Part shown: piece after piece, positions 34,801 through 45,778 of the stretch | How positions within the stretch are numbered: the stretch's first letter is position 1 | Layout of the letters: each line of letters starts with the position of its first letter | NCBI GenBank assembly: GCA_030412805.1 | Contig: JASJFJ010000001.1 | Location: 2,482,501-2,546,500, forward strand | From: Westerdykella aurantiaca | Lineage: Eukaryota; Ascomycota; Dothideomycetes; Pleosporales; Sporormiaceae | Length of the DNA: 64,000 bases | Direction: 5' to 3' | Program-made: the position numbers and the translations under genes | Notes under the pieces: generated by a model | Told to the model about the DNA's origin: nothing | The model's database searches: none | What the model saw: the letters and a program-made list of their open reading frames with translations, nothing else

Positions 34801-36410
34801 GAAAGCGTCGAAGTTGAAGTCGAAGCCGGATGCATCTTTGGAATTTTTCTTGTCCTTTGGGGAACCCCAGGGGTTGTCGCTGCTGGTCTGGGTTTCGGTT
34901 GCAGCAGTGGTGGAGTCAAAGGCCCAGGTGCTGCCTTTGCTTCCCCATCCAGAACCCCAACCACCTAAGCCACCCAGACTTGACTTTCCACCGCCTGAGT
35001 CTCCAAAGGACATTTCAATTTTCGGTGCACCGCCCGAGTCATCAAGATTGATGTCGTCAAATCCAGTTCCCGGGTCTGCTGGGGGGTCTGGGGGTGGAGG
35101 CGCGGCCTCGGCTCCCTATCTTGATGTCAGCACAGTGCAAAATGTGGTCGTGCAACCTGGATTCCCTACCTTCCCCTTCTTCTTCTTATTTTTCTTCCCT
35201 CCCACCGGAGCAAATGAACCCCAATCATCCGCGGCCCCATTCCCATCAGCCTGATCAGCCCAGCTGAGATCGGCCGTCGCAGTAGCAGCCGCGGCAGCAG
35301 CAGCAACCTCTTCCTCCTCTTTCTTCTTCCTCTCGGCCTCCTCTTCTTCCTCCTCCTCCTTCTTCTTCCGTTCCTCTTCCTCCTCCTTCTTGCTCTTTTT
35401 CTTCTTCCCGGCCGTGCCCCAAGCATTCCATCCATCGTCATCCCCACCGCCGTTCCCATCACCCCCTTCGTCGCCTCCTCCGCCTGCTCCGCCGCCATCA
35501 GCCGGGGGATCACCACCGGGACTGTCACCGCCGTCTGCGGGTGGTTCTTCTTCCTTTTTGCTGTCCCCGTTCCCTGCGGAGTTATTGTTATTTGTAGTTT
35601 TCTTGGCGGCATTGTTTTTCTTCTTCTTCGCGTGGGATTTTACGCCATCTTCACTGAAGCCAAAATCAATGTCCGCGAATAGGGATTTCTCGTCTACGTA
35701 TAACGATGACGAGGAAGAAGATGTTAGTATGCTGCTCAGATTGGGGATGCTAGAGCATAGCGAGGGGTTCAAGGAGGGAAACGGTGTGTATTCGGGGGCT
35801 TGAGCCGTAGCAAGGGCGTCTGTGGTGGTGTAGTCGGGAGGTAGGTCGGCGACTGTGTCATCGTAGGACGGTGGAGAGGATTCATCGTTGGGAGATGTCG
35901 AGAGCCAAAGGTTTGGGGAGGAGATGGGTGGTGAGGGGTTGGAAGAGTCGAATTCGGATATGGGACGGGAGTGTTCGTAGGTCTACGTTGAGTTAGTGCA
36001 GGAACCGTGGCAACTAGTGGGTGTCCAAAGGACGCGGTTAGAAAGTAGAGGCGAACTAGGGGCGCGGGGGTGGACGATGAAAGGGACCAGTGTCGTCATA
36101 CCATATTCGCGCCTTCTTCTCTCAACCTCTTTCCTTCACCTCTCCTCTCCAGCCTTCCCAGCGCACCGCAGATATCTTCCAACAAGTCTGTTATGGACTC
36201 CTCTTGATCCTCTCCCATCCGCCAGCCCCTCTGTTCAAACATCCCCTCATCACTTCCATCTCGCGGTCTGCCATCCCTCCCAACCATCCACTTCTGAAAC
36301 CACCTCTCGCAACCCTCATCCGCTTCGCCTCTGTTCCCCCGCCGCAATCTCAACCGCGCATATACCCCTTCTTCTCCACCGCGACGCGTGCGCGACCGAC
36401 CGTCTGGCAT
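28846..36410 (-). CDS. Giant low-complexity WG-repeat/coiled-coil protein, unknown function
   Basis: Exons 36102-36410, 35170-35982, 30615-35115 and 28846-30533 join in frame to about 2,436 residues; introns 35983-36101, 35116-35169 and 30534-30614 have GT..AG ends. The first exon ends DLLEDICGALGRLERRGEG and joins TYEHSRPISEFDSSNP. Blocks: Pro/Ser-rich start; about 12 units of acidic-then-WG-then-Lys-rich sequence (DDPWGSFSFG..KKKKGKK, each followed by PPPPEPEP); three long Glu/Lys/Arg coiled coils (about 640-1400) each opening with GWGIFG or SIWGSWGG; further PEPEP and WG units; and an Arg/Asp/Glu C-terminus with an RD repeat (about 2110-2160). No enzymatic domain or membrane span. WG in repeats can bind Argonaute in other proteins, but the Lys-rich context differs. 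The start at 36410 is the first in-frame ATG; a later one is possible. Confidence 0.8.
32300..33010 (-). repeat. Three diverged internal repeats in the WG protein
   Basis: Three units, each starting with an SGWGIFG/SIWGSWGG core, then KKETATQKKAREKKEK or a close variant and an E/R/L coiled coil. Their cores lie near 32960, 32640 and 32330. Within the spacer, EEAEKARIEA recurs four times in tandem (32690-32810). The repeats point to protein growth by segment duplication. Confidence 0.8.
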
Positions 36411-37646
36411 TTCGCTCCAAGGCCGAGTCCAAAGCCGACGACGATGTGGGAGGAGCGCGCAAGCAGAGGAGGGCCGGAGACGGGCACATGAGGCGCCGCT
36501 AGGAGGATGCGCGAGGAGTAGCGGAGAAGGAGGAGTGGTTTAGGCGGTGCGGACTGCGGTTCCGGCTCGGATAAGGTGGCGATGCTGTTGCAGGTGCGAT
36601 TGTACAGGTGCGGTGGTGCGATGCGCGGCGCTGCGATGCGATGCGAAGTGCCGCGCGGGGACTACGACGGTCGTACAGGAAGTGTACAAGGTCGCCACGG
36701 GGAGTAGATCGAGGGCGAATGCGAGGGCGAAGCGGTGCAGGTGGGTGGCATGCGACTGAGCCCCGCGGATCGTGTGTAGGGCGGCGCAAAGAGGTTGCGT
36801 ATCACGGTATTCGTGGGTCAAATGTTGGGGGCGCGTATCGTCCCGAGAGAGACGGGATGCAAGAGATTCCCACGACACGCTCGAGTAGTCACAACTAGTA
36901 GAGCAAGCAAGCAAGCAAGGCGGGCCCTCGTGTCTCCAGTCTCTGACTTCCCTGGCTCTTCGAGGTGGTCACAAGGCGCGGGAAAAACGCAGACGTGGGT
37001 GTGCCCGGGTGGTGTTTGAGGAAAGGTGTGTTGCCGGCGCCGTGACGTCTAAACAGGCTAGACGGCTACTCAAAACGAGGCAGGGAGAGCGGGAGCGCAA
37101 CCAGTCTGCGATGGCTGATAGGTTTGAGGATGGGAGGGAGCGAACAGGGTCTGGCACACAAGGAGCCTGGGCGAGCCCAGCAGTGATAGTGTTCTGGATC
37201 TGCGAGGGAGGGGCAATGACGATGGGGGTGGTGGGTTGTCGGCGCGTGGTGTTGTGAGTCGTGAATCGTGGGGAAGAGCTCCAGATGGAGACGAGACGAG
37301 ACGAGATGAGATGGAAAGCAGGAGTCTCAAGATCAACGAGACCAACAGTCCAGATCCTGCACCATTCAAGCAAACCCCCAAGGCCGGGAATTCCCACGCG
37401 TTAAGAGGCCATGCCCGTCAACTGGTCGAGCAAAAATTTGTCCCCAACCACACCACCGCCGCATACGCATCCGCCCTATGAGGTCTGGCAACTGCAGCGC
37501 AAGCAGCGAAACCGGCAAGGCGGCGGGTACATCCCATCTAACCCTCGTGTATCCTCGGGGCAAGCCTCCCTTGTGCCCGCAGCGCGGCTGTGTCTGGCGG
37601 GCTTCATTGGCCAATTCGTTGGCATGTATAAGGGAGCTTTTGCGCC

Positions 37647-37673
37647 GAGCTGCGAGAGCTGCGAGAGCTGCGA
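37647..37673. repeat. Three perfect 9-bp direct repeats
   Basis: GAGCTGCGA occurs three times head to tail inside the WG gene upstream region. Confidence 0.8.
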
Positions 37674-38474
37674 GTGTTGCGTGGCGATGGTGGAGAGCCC
37701 CTCTACACCGCCAGTCGGGCTGGCGACCTCTCAGAGCGCGGAGAGGGGTGGGTGCGCAGATGGGGCGGGCCAATGGGGTCGGGAGAGGGGATTGGGGGCA
37801 ATTTGGGTGCTGGGGACGGGCATGGAGAGTACGTTGGTGTTAGCAGATTGATTTGCAACAGTATACCTCCATGTATGGGGAGAGTACTAAGAGTCACGGT
37901 TGTTGCTTTGGAATGCCCGGCAGAACAGTCTAAGAGGAACAATTGACTCCCATTCTCCTCCCACTCTCGCCTCCAGCAAGCACATCATCTCAGATCCTCA
38001 ACTCTCAAACTCTCAAACTCTCCTTCCCAATTGAACAGAACCCGGCCTCCTTTACAATAACTTTACGAACAACGCAGCGCCTCCTGCACCCCAACCACCC
38101 TCATCCTCCAAAAGCGGCTTCGCTGGTGGGGCACGCCAGCGAACAACTGTCACGGTGGAGCGCGGGACCCATCGCAGGGCTGCCCGTCCCGAGGCACCAC
38201 ACGCGAGTCTCTTTCGGGACGAGAGGGGATTAGCGTGTTTGGATTCCAGATGTCATGTTTGCTCATATGAGACTTGAACTGGAGCTTGCGTTATGGGATA
38301 CCAAAGACCAGTAGTACTCCACGGAAGTCATTGCATGGGGGTCTAGAAATTATATATCGATTACCAATATAGAACTACGTCTCCTCCCGGGTATCAGATA
38401 TCGTGGCTAGCTATAGGCGCTACTCAAGGAAATGCTATCTATGTGTGTAGATAGAAGGCAGCCGTCTATGAGCA

Positions 38475-38510
<36 letters not shown>
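38475..38510. repeat. AAT microsatellite, 12 units
   Basis: Twelve uninterrupted AAT units in intergenic DNA between the WG gene and the Ser-rich gene, next to purine-rich A/G tracts (38520-38550). Confidence 0.92.
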
Positions 38511-38511
<1 letters not shown>

Positions 38512-38937
38512 GTAAATGGCAAAGAGAAGAAGAACAAGGGAAAGAAGAAGAACGTGGTGCAAAACTGCCCCCCCGAAAGCGTGACTCGAAAAGGGGAAAT
38601 GTTGGAGGGAAATCGCTCGATGTACTGCTACATTGAGGGGATGCGGGTATCCGCTGGCCTATAAAGTGGACCAGGTAGGTCCGAGGCGGGTGTTTGCGTG
38701 CGTGGTGACACTCTTTGAAAAGAAAAAAAAAGGAGCAAGAAGAAGAATAGGGGAGAGAGTGAAAAGGAAAGCGACAAAAAGGAAAACGCTAAAATGCAGC
38801 AAACAACACCGAGGGGACCGAAGTCAGACATAGACATTACATACCCTTCCCGCTCGAACAGCAAGGCAGATCCACTCCGTAAAACATAGGAAACCCAAAC
38901 ACAAGGAAAAAAAAAAGAGCGTTTCGCCACCTCATCA

Positions 38938-41532
38938 TCAGAAGAGCCTCCCCTCCGGCTCCTCACCACTCAACACCCTCCTCGCCTCATCCAACCTCCG
39001 CCTCCACTCCTTCCTCTCGTAGCGATCGCCCGCCGTGCTCTGCAGCCTCGCGCACACCTGCTGGAAACTCGCCGCCAACCCATAGATCAGCTGCTTCTCC
39101 TCCTCGCTCAGCGCGACGCGGAGCTCCTCCTCCTCCTCCTGGGACGACGAAGACGACGGCGCTTCGAGCAGGATGTTGTAGATCTTGGACGTCTGCAGGC
39201 CGGACGCCAGGTCGCTGCCTTGCGAGGAGCCACGGGACATTTGCGAGATGGTCGTGAGGGCAGGCGAGTGCGGGCTGCTGCTGGGTTTGTTGCGGATGTT
39301 GATGGCCGAGTCGGAGCGCGGGGCGGTGATGCCGAGCCCGATCCCGTTTTGCGCTGTGTGATGGGACAGCATGTTCTGCTGGCTGGGAAGCAGACGTTGG
39401 GAGAATTGGTCCAGCTCCTGCTCCTGTTCGTCCTCGTCGTCGGACTGTTCCTCTGCGGCGGTTGCAAACGTCGCGACGGTGGACACGGAATCGGCACTGG
39501 CGTTCCGTTGGTGCATCGAAATCCTTTTCTCGGAAGTCTCGCCGTCGTAAAGTGCAGTTGTCGGCCGGGTCGTTTCCACGGAATCCGCCGAGCTAGAGCT
39601 CGACCTGCTGCTCCTGCCGGAGCTGTACGAGCCCATGGCGCTGTGCAGGAAGAAATGCTCATAGTCGAATGCATCTATGCGGTCTTCGTGCCGTTCCGTT
39701 ATGGGGATTTCGTAGAGAGCGTCCTCGTAGACGCTGTCGCCGCCACTCTCGATATTGTCTGCGTTCACGGAGACGAATTCGTCGTCGTCTAGAGCGTCTT
39801 CGGAGTCTTCGTCTTCGTAGTCGGGGGGATCTTCGTTGTAATGCTCGGTGGGCGAGTCTTTCTGATAGGGGATTTCCTTGGGTGGAGATTCGTCTCTATG
39901 GGCGCTATACCGCGATGGTTCTTGTTGTGAAGCCCTCCGCGCATGATCCCCAGCCGACTCGTCCTCCTCAAACAAGGTTTTCCTGACCGGCGACTCCGTC
40001 TTCGTGCCTACGCCAGCATCCGCCGTGACAGGTGAAGCACCAGCTTTGTACGCATCCCCTGCGGCATACCACGTCTCTGCACACGTGAACGGGCTCGGGG
40101 TACGCAAGCTCTGCAGACTCCGCCGCCGCATATTATCTTCCTTCGCCTTCTGCTTGAGACTCGAGATTCGTCCTTTAAGGTCTTGCATCTGCGCTCTCAG
40201 ATCTCCCGTGGTGGACGAAGGGCGGAGCAACTGCTGCGGACTGGTCTCGTCTTCCGGCAACGTCTCCAGCGTCGGTGGTGAGCGCGAACCCCGCGAATCG
40301 TACGATCGCAAGGACGCATCGCGTTCGTCGGGATTAGTCCAGGTTTGCCTGGGATCCCGCACTGTCTCCAGACTGCGAGACTCTCGGATAGGGAAACGGC
40401 CCTGACCGAAGCCTTCAGGGGACCACGGGCCGCTGGCGGCGCCCATTGCGCTCGACGCGCGCTTGTTGACTATCCTGCTTGTGTAGGCTGGAGTGAAGGG
40501 CACCGATGTCTCGCTCATTCCTCTGGAGTGGCCCGGACTGCTGTTGGATGATAAGGGCGACGAGTAGTATGGTCTCGTGCGTGGCGGTATAGGCCCCTGT
40601 CCCGCGTATAGCCTTCTATCTCTTTCTCGGGTTGCTGCCAGCTGGTGTGACAAGGCGGATTCCGACCTTAAGCTGGTGAGTGTGGGCGATACTACAAGCG
40701 ACTGTCGTGCTCCCCGAAGATTGCCTTCCATGACCTAGTCAGAGTCAGTTTCCGCTGGGAGCATATGGTTCGGATGATTCTCGCCATGCGGAAGTAGGTC
40801 CACCGAGATACATACATTCAATCGCTTCTTCGCATTCGCCAATATCATTTCCGCCCGTCTGCTCAACGCAGCCGACGAATACGCCTCCTCATCCCCATCA
40901 CTATTCCCTTCCAGCCAGCGCTCATTCTCCAACTCATCCTCCGCACCAGGCATTTCGGGCAACTTATTCCGCTCCTCGTCTTCGTCCAGCACCACGCCGC
41001 TGTCCTCGAAAGCAGCACCGGGACCATCAAAGGCGGGCCAAGTCATGTTCTCCAGGTCTTCACTGTGCACGGAGCTCGACGCACTGCTGAATCGCCTCTT
41101 TTCATGGTCGTGCCAGTCGTTTCTCGAGTTTCGTGATACTGCGTCGGCAATCGTGGGGGAGGACGCGAGTGTGTTGTCTGCGCGAGGAGATCCGCCCTTC
41201 ACCTTCGCAGAGGCCTCGGCACCACCCATGTTCCGCAGAGTGGAGCGCGAGGACTTGGATGACAGCGGAGGGGATCTAATATTCGGAGATGGTCCGCGAC
41301 GGTCTTGCAATTGAGGCGTCGCAGAGATGACAGTAACGGTGCTCGAGGCTCGCTTGGACGGCGCATAGGACAGAGTGGGCGGAGAGGGGGGCCGCTCCGT
41401 ATAGGGGTTCGGGGAGAAGCTGCGCAGCGGAGTCTCTGGCAGAATCATTTCTGCGCAGGACAGCGTAGGGGAGCGCGGGGACGGCAGCCCAGAAGGCGGC
41501 GCCGTTGGCGGGAGAGGTTGTGGTTGTGCCAT
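38938..41532 (-). CDS. Ser/Pro-rich acidic protein, function unknown
   Basis: Exons 40816-41532 and 38938-40734 encode 837 residues; the intron 40735-40815 (GTATGT..TAG) restores the helix AEMILANAKKRLNVMEGNLRGARQSL. N-terminal half (1-200): disordered, many S/T-P sites. Middle (240-420): basic, including LRAQMQDLKGRISSLKQKA, a short coiled coil. Then acidic repeats (PPDYEDEDSEDALDDDEFV), a Ser-rich tract and a C-terminal helical segment with LSEEEKQLIYGLAASFQQVC (about 780-835). The C-terminal helices look conserved and could be a protein-binding module. I cannot assign the family. It may be a cell-polarity or septation regulator given its SP-rich composition, but that is only a guess. Confidence 0.75.
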
Positions 41533-42586
41533 GATGCTCGGGAGCTATATTGGGTTGCCGCGGGACATGACTTGGATTCCCGGCCCGGTTTCGAAGCTTA
41601 TCTCTGTTTAGGAGAAATCGGAGACGGCGGGTTGTTTTGTTTGTGTCGGGGAAAGGCGAGACGGAGGGCGGGGGAGTCGAGATGGTGAGGACACGGAGGA
41701 GAGAGGCGCGCGACACGGGAAGATGAACAATTTCTCTCTCAGCTCACAACGGGCAACGGTGCTGGGCACGGTTTTCGACATCGGCAGCACTGGCCACCTT
41801 TGTGAACAATCTCGCACCCACGGCCCGGGGGGCGGTTAGGAATTCACTGGGGTTTCACTGGGATTCACTGGGATTCAACGTGATGGATCGCCCCGGCAAT
41901 GCCCAGGAATGGGCCGTTCGCCATGGGTTTGGGGTTGAGGGGAGTCGTTGTTATTGGAGCGCCGGAGATGGAACTCCTCATGCTAAGGGTCACCCCCTGC
42001 CAGGCACAGTCGTTTTCCAACTCTTTGTTCCCTTCCATCGCTCCGGGACTTTCGCCAACAGATTGTCGTCTAATTGCATTGTAGGTAGAATTGTACATTC
42101 AAGGACGTCAAATACGTCTCAAGTGGTGGTGTTGGTGGAGATATGCAGGTGTCCGTGTCTGCAGGGTATCCCTCGATCGCTACGAACCATCCGAGGGGGC
42201 ATGGGACTACTCGCACAGTACAAATATCACAGAAGCAAAGGGGATCTTAAACACCAATTTCACGCAGTACCACAGCTAGTATCCACCTTCCATGCGCACC
42301 ATCTCGCGGCAGGGATTGTTTTATATGTTGTCTATCAGATACTCTAGGTAGGGCTGCCTTCTACGCACGTTATACCCATGACCATAACACTATATAATAT
42401 CGCAATCGTTCATGCCCTGAATGTACATGACGATATTACACCTCTTCGCTATGTACATCCACTTCTAAGATCCCATATAACCCGTGTATGCTTCGTAGCG
42501 CCGTTAAAATGTTCTCTTAAGAACCAAACTCCATTGCTCGCTCATGCTAATGCAACCTTCGCCATGCAGGGAAATACAAAAGTCAT
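41533..42586. other. Intergenic
   Basis: About 1.05 kb between the Ser-rich gene start (41532) and the SLD3 stop (42587). Three TTCACTGGG-type units (about 41842-41877) are the only repeat. Open frames of 181 codons or less show no domain. Confidence 0.5.
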
Positions 42587-45388
42587 TCAAAACAGGTCAT
42601 CATCGTCATTCCAGCCCAGAGCATCGTAAATGCATGCTTCTGCGCCTTCGTTCATGTTGGAGGGGCCAGACCGTCCAGGTTCAACGGTCTTGCCTGGCTT
42701 ACTGGGTGTAGCTGATATCTGCGGTAGAGCCGCCAGAACCACCGCTTCATCCACCGGATGGGTTTTCATTGGTGTTGCAAAGATAACTCCAGACTTTGCA
42801 GTTGGTGAGGTAGGAGGATTTTGTCTTGGTTTGAGAGGCGTTGCAAATATCGCGGCAGGTGAAGCGCCTACAGCCTCCAGACGCACTTGACTCGGTTTGC
42901 TCTTGGTTGTTGATGGGGCAAATATAGCCCTACGGCATGTCCCTGGGGACTCGATCATTTTGCGAGTCGGCGGTCTGCTTGGGGTTTCGGTAACTGCTGG
43001 TACGGTGGCCGTCCGCCCCGGTACGTTGCGCTCCACGGTTCCAGGCACAACAGAACGTACGGCCGAGGAAGGAATGCAGAAAGTGCTCGATGGTGCAGCG
43101 TCACCGGGATCCCGACTGAATGGGTTGCGACGATGGCTGGGTGTTGCCTCAACCACAGCTTTGGTCCTACTCCCTACTCGGGGAGTAGCAGACACTTGCA
43201 CATCCTTCTGGATCTTGCGAACAGTAGTGGCGGGCTTTCTAGATCTGTTCGCCAATCCCAAGCCTCGTTTCTCAATCTCGTCAACATAGCTCCCGGCTGC
43301 AAGTCCTCTGTTCGGCTTCTTGAGTGCGGTGATGGCCTCCCTAAGGTCTTCCTCGACTCTCTTCTTCTGCTTGAGTTTCGCCGCGGTGGCTGCGGATGGC
43401 ACACTGAGATCTATCTGCCGCCCCTTGAGATGCTTGAAATGAGACAAGGATGGCCGAGCCGCGGCGTTCGAAGGGCTGCGCTGGAAAGGTATCGCGGCCA
43501 GTGGGACTTCACTGCCCTCTCGCTTGATCCCGCCAACAAGCGCGGAGTCTGTAGCTGAACGGTGGAGCGAAGGTGTAGCCCCTCTCTGAGCAATCTGAGA
43601 GGCGGTGTCGGTAGCCACACGACCCAGGGAACGACGTGCCCTCTTCATCTCGGGTTCTTTGGATTCCCCATGCTTGCGCGATGTTGCGGGAGGCTTTGTT
43701 GCCTTTCTTTTGGGAGGTGATGCTTGCACCGGACCCCCCAACTTTTTGCAAATCATAACCGCCTGCTCCGGAAGCCTGCTCATGTAAAAAGGAATGATGA
43801 CTTCTACACAGAAGCTCTGAAGCCTATCGCCACCGCCGGATTTGCCATTCTTAGCAGAATCACGGGCATTCGGTGTCTTTGCATCGAAATCGAGAATTCC
43901 ATCTTGGTCCACAGACTGCCAGATACAGAGCTTGTCCAACAACAGATCGAGCAGTAGTTTAACGTCGTCCATCTTCTTTTTGCGTTTTGGGGGCAACGCC
44001 GATTGCGCTTCGGCCTGCTCCTGGCCTGTCCCAGATCGAGTTTGATTCTCTGACTGGTGCTGATACTCTGAGATACTGTCTTGATGCTCATGTCGGCCGC
44101 TGCCCTGCGAAGGTTCTTTGGTTATCGGCAAAGCTTCAAGTGCAATGATCTCCAGCATCAGGATCATCTGTGCAAGAGCTTCCCGAACTCGCAAATCGCC
44201 CACCCGTCTCTTGATACACTGCTCAAGTGTTTCTTCTCCATGATGGTCCTGGCCTGGGCTATCAGACGTCCACCATCTTCTGACCATGGCATCCTCATGC
44301 GGATACATTCCCTCTCTGCTAATCTTCAGCTTCTTCTTTGACTTTTTGGGCTTAGTAAGGCCATGCGCCTGTTCGTCATCCGAGAAAGCCCCAGGTGGGA
44401 TGGCCTTGATCACTTCGGGCAGCTTCTCAAGGTATTTCTTTTCGCCTGCTTTATGATTGAGCAGCATGGATCTCAAAGAGTCCACCAACCCGCTAGTTCG
44501 CGGTGCACCTTCCTCCACCAATGTGAACGCATTGCGGACTCGAGCAATCGGGCCTTTTGCGAAGTAGGCCAATGAGGTTTTGGACAGATAGACAGCATCC
44601 AGGTACTGCTGTACAAGACCCTCGAGAAGCTGTTGGGGCGTCGGGGCCTCCATGGGCAGATCAGTTGCATCTGGCACTTCTCTATCTGGCACTGGGAACT
44701 CCTGGAAAGGGTCCGAGTCTTTATCACCGTTTCCTCTCAGCTCCGCCTCTTTCTTTTGCAAGCTAGGTCTGAGCATTTGAAGCCTAGCACTTTTGGCAGG
44801 CTTCTGCCCCGGTTCGCTCTGGATTGCCGCTGTCTGCCACCATGGTTTAGATCCGGACGCAGCAATACTGCTACACATCGACGAATGACGTATCTCGGTC
44901 CTTTGCAATCCCGAAAGCGCCCCTATGTCGCGCTCTTTCAGCGAACTGGCAAGCCTGCAGAGGCTGTATATCCCCGGCTGCACGCGTTCGATAGCATACA
45001 GCATGCCACCTTCCCGCCTACGAGCAATGAGCACCTTAGGTATCACATCATCTTTCTCTTTTGAATCATGATGGGTCTCCAACACCGTCAGTTTTGCCGA
45101 GAATATCCGGCTACTGCTGAACCCTTCATCAGCTGAGATGTCCAGGTACGTCAGAGGTAGTTGCGCGCGGTCGACGAGAGAAACGTGATCGAATATTGCT
45201 GGAATCACTTCCGGATCTGGAGGATATGATATAATTTTGACTGACTGTGTGAGAGGGTCGAACGCGCCGGTGCTCTCTAACATACGAGTCCTCGATTCGG
45301 GGTCCAGATATGGGAGTCGGAGAATTTCGTCAGGAACCGTGGATACGGAGTCGAGCATTATCTTCGTGTGCAATGCATAACCTGCCAT
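42587..45388 (-). CDS. SLD3: Sld3, DNA-replication initiation factor
   Basis: A single exon of 933 residues from the ATG at 45388 (a second Met, MLDSV, lies ten codons in). The Sld3 domain is clear: LVQQYLDAVYLSKTSLAYFAKGP split across about 255-280, followed by the helical Cdc45-binding region and ETLEQCIKRRVGDLRVREAL (about 390-410). The N-terminal 200 residues are a family-typical beta-rich part. The C-terminal about 350 residues are basic and disordered with many S/T-P-x-K sites: SPPKRK, TPLKPR, TPMKTH, TPSKPG. In yeast Sld3 is phosphorylated by CDK, binds Dpb11 BRCT domains and loads Cdc45. The tandem IFATPLK/IFATPMK cores are probably such sites. Confidence 0.92.
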   Translation of the reverse strand: MAGYALHTKIMLDSVSTVPDEILRLPYLDPESRTRMLESTGAFDPLTQSVKIISYPPDPEVIPAIFDHVSLVDRAQLPLTYLDISADEGFSSSRIFSAKLTVLETHHDSKEKDDVIPKVLIARRREGGMLYAIERVQPGIYSLCRLASSLKERDIGALSGLQRTEIRHSSMCSSIAASGSKPWWQTAAIQSEPGQKPAKSARLQMLRPSLQKKEAELRGNGDKDSDPFQEFPVPDREVPDATDLPMEAPTPQQLLEGLVQQYLDAVYLSKTSLAYFAKGPIARVRNAFTLVEEGAPRTSGLVDSLRSMLLNHKAGEKKYLEKLPEVIKAIPPGAFSDDEQAHGLTKPKKSKKKLKISREGMYPHEDAMVRRWWTSDSPGQDHHGEETLEQCIKRRVGDLRVREALAQMILMLEIIALEALPITKEPSQGSGRHEHQDSISEYQHQSENQTRSGTGQEQAEAQSALPPKRKKKMDDVKLLLDLLLDKLCIWQSVDQDGILDFDAKTPNARDSAKNGKSGGGDRLQSFCVEVIIPFYMSRLPEQAVMICKKLGGPVQASPPKRKATKPPATSRKHGESKEPEMKRARRSLGRVATDTASQIAQRGATPSLHRSATDSALVGGIKREGSEVPLAAIPFQRSPSNAAARPSLSHFKHLKGRQIDLSVPSAATAAKLKQKKRVEEDLREAITALKKPNRGLAAGSYVDEIEKRGLGLANRSRKPATTVRKIQKDVQVSATPRVGSRTKAVVEATPSHRRNPFSRDPGDAAPSSTFCIPSSAVRSVVPGTVERNVPGRTATVPAVTETPSRPPTRKMIESPGTCRRAIFAPSTTKSKPSQVRLEAVGASPAAIFATPLKPRQNPPTSPTAKSGVIFATPMKTHPVDEAVVLAALPQISATPSKPGKTVEPGRSGPSNMNEGAEACIYDALGWNDDDDLF

Positions 45389-45778
45389 CGGAGGTTCTCA
45401 TGGTTGTGGGTCGACCCAGTAGAAGTTGATGCTTGTAACGAATTCCGCGATCGTGTGTGGCATTGTCGAAGTGTGGCACATGCAGCGCGCCCGCGTCGAC
45501 GCTATCATGTGACGACGTGACGCGCTAGCACAGGTCCGTGCGTTTACGCGAGGGGACTATGTTCACGCCGGCCGTGAACTATGACCTCGATGGACCCGAC
45601 CACTACGTATGAGATCTATTCTATCGCATCTGACTGACACAGAGTTGCACCGGAATATATAATCCATAATCCCCTTGGTCTAAAATGGCTAACCTCCCAC
45701 CCCTCACTCGTCTCTCCCACCATAATTTTAAAGTACCTTAATATCATTGCATCCCTATACGCAGGTAGCACATTCAAG
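45389..45778. promoter_or_regulatory. Divergent promoter between SLD3 and the F-box-like gene
   Basis: 390 nt between divergent starts. The first part (45470-45560) is rich in ACGCG/CGCG, which includes MluI cell-cycle box-like ACGCGT-type sequences; SLD3 is an S-phase gene in yeast, so this would fit, but the match is short. Confidence 0.4.

Larger units (their letters stand above)
36411..38937. other. 2.5 kb intergenic, repeat-rich
   Basis: The first part is the promoter/leader of the WG gene; the last part is the 3' end of the minus-strand gene at 38938. It carries several short tandem repeats: (GAGCTGCGA)x3 at 37647, an ACGAG/ATGAG series near 37288, an AGCA series near 36900 and an AAT microsatellite at 38475. 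Frames such as 37366-37773 are chance frames in GC-rich sequence. No gene called. Confidence 0.5.

Noticed and set aside
33137..35254. 705-codon Ser-rich + frame
   Set aside because: Antisense shadow of the Lys/Glu-rich coding exon (Lys/Glu codons reverse to Phe/Leu/Ser).
37366..37851. Overlapping frames of 121-146 codons in the WG gene upstream region
   Set aside because: GC-rich chance frames on both strands; no splice or domain support.
38475..38510. CRISPR-like array
   Set aside because: Simple AAT microsatellite in a eukaryote; no spacers.
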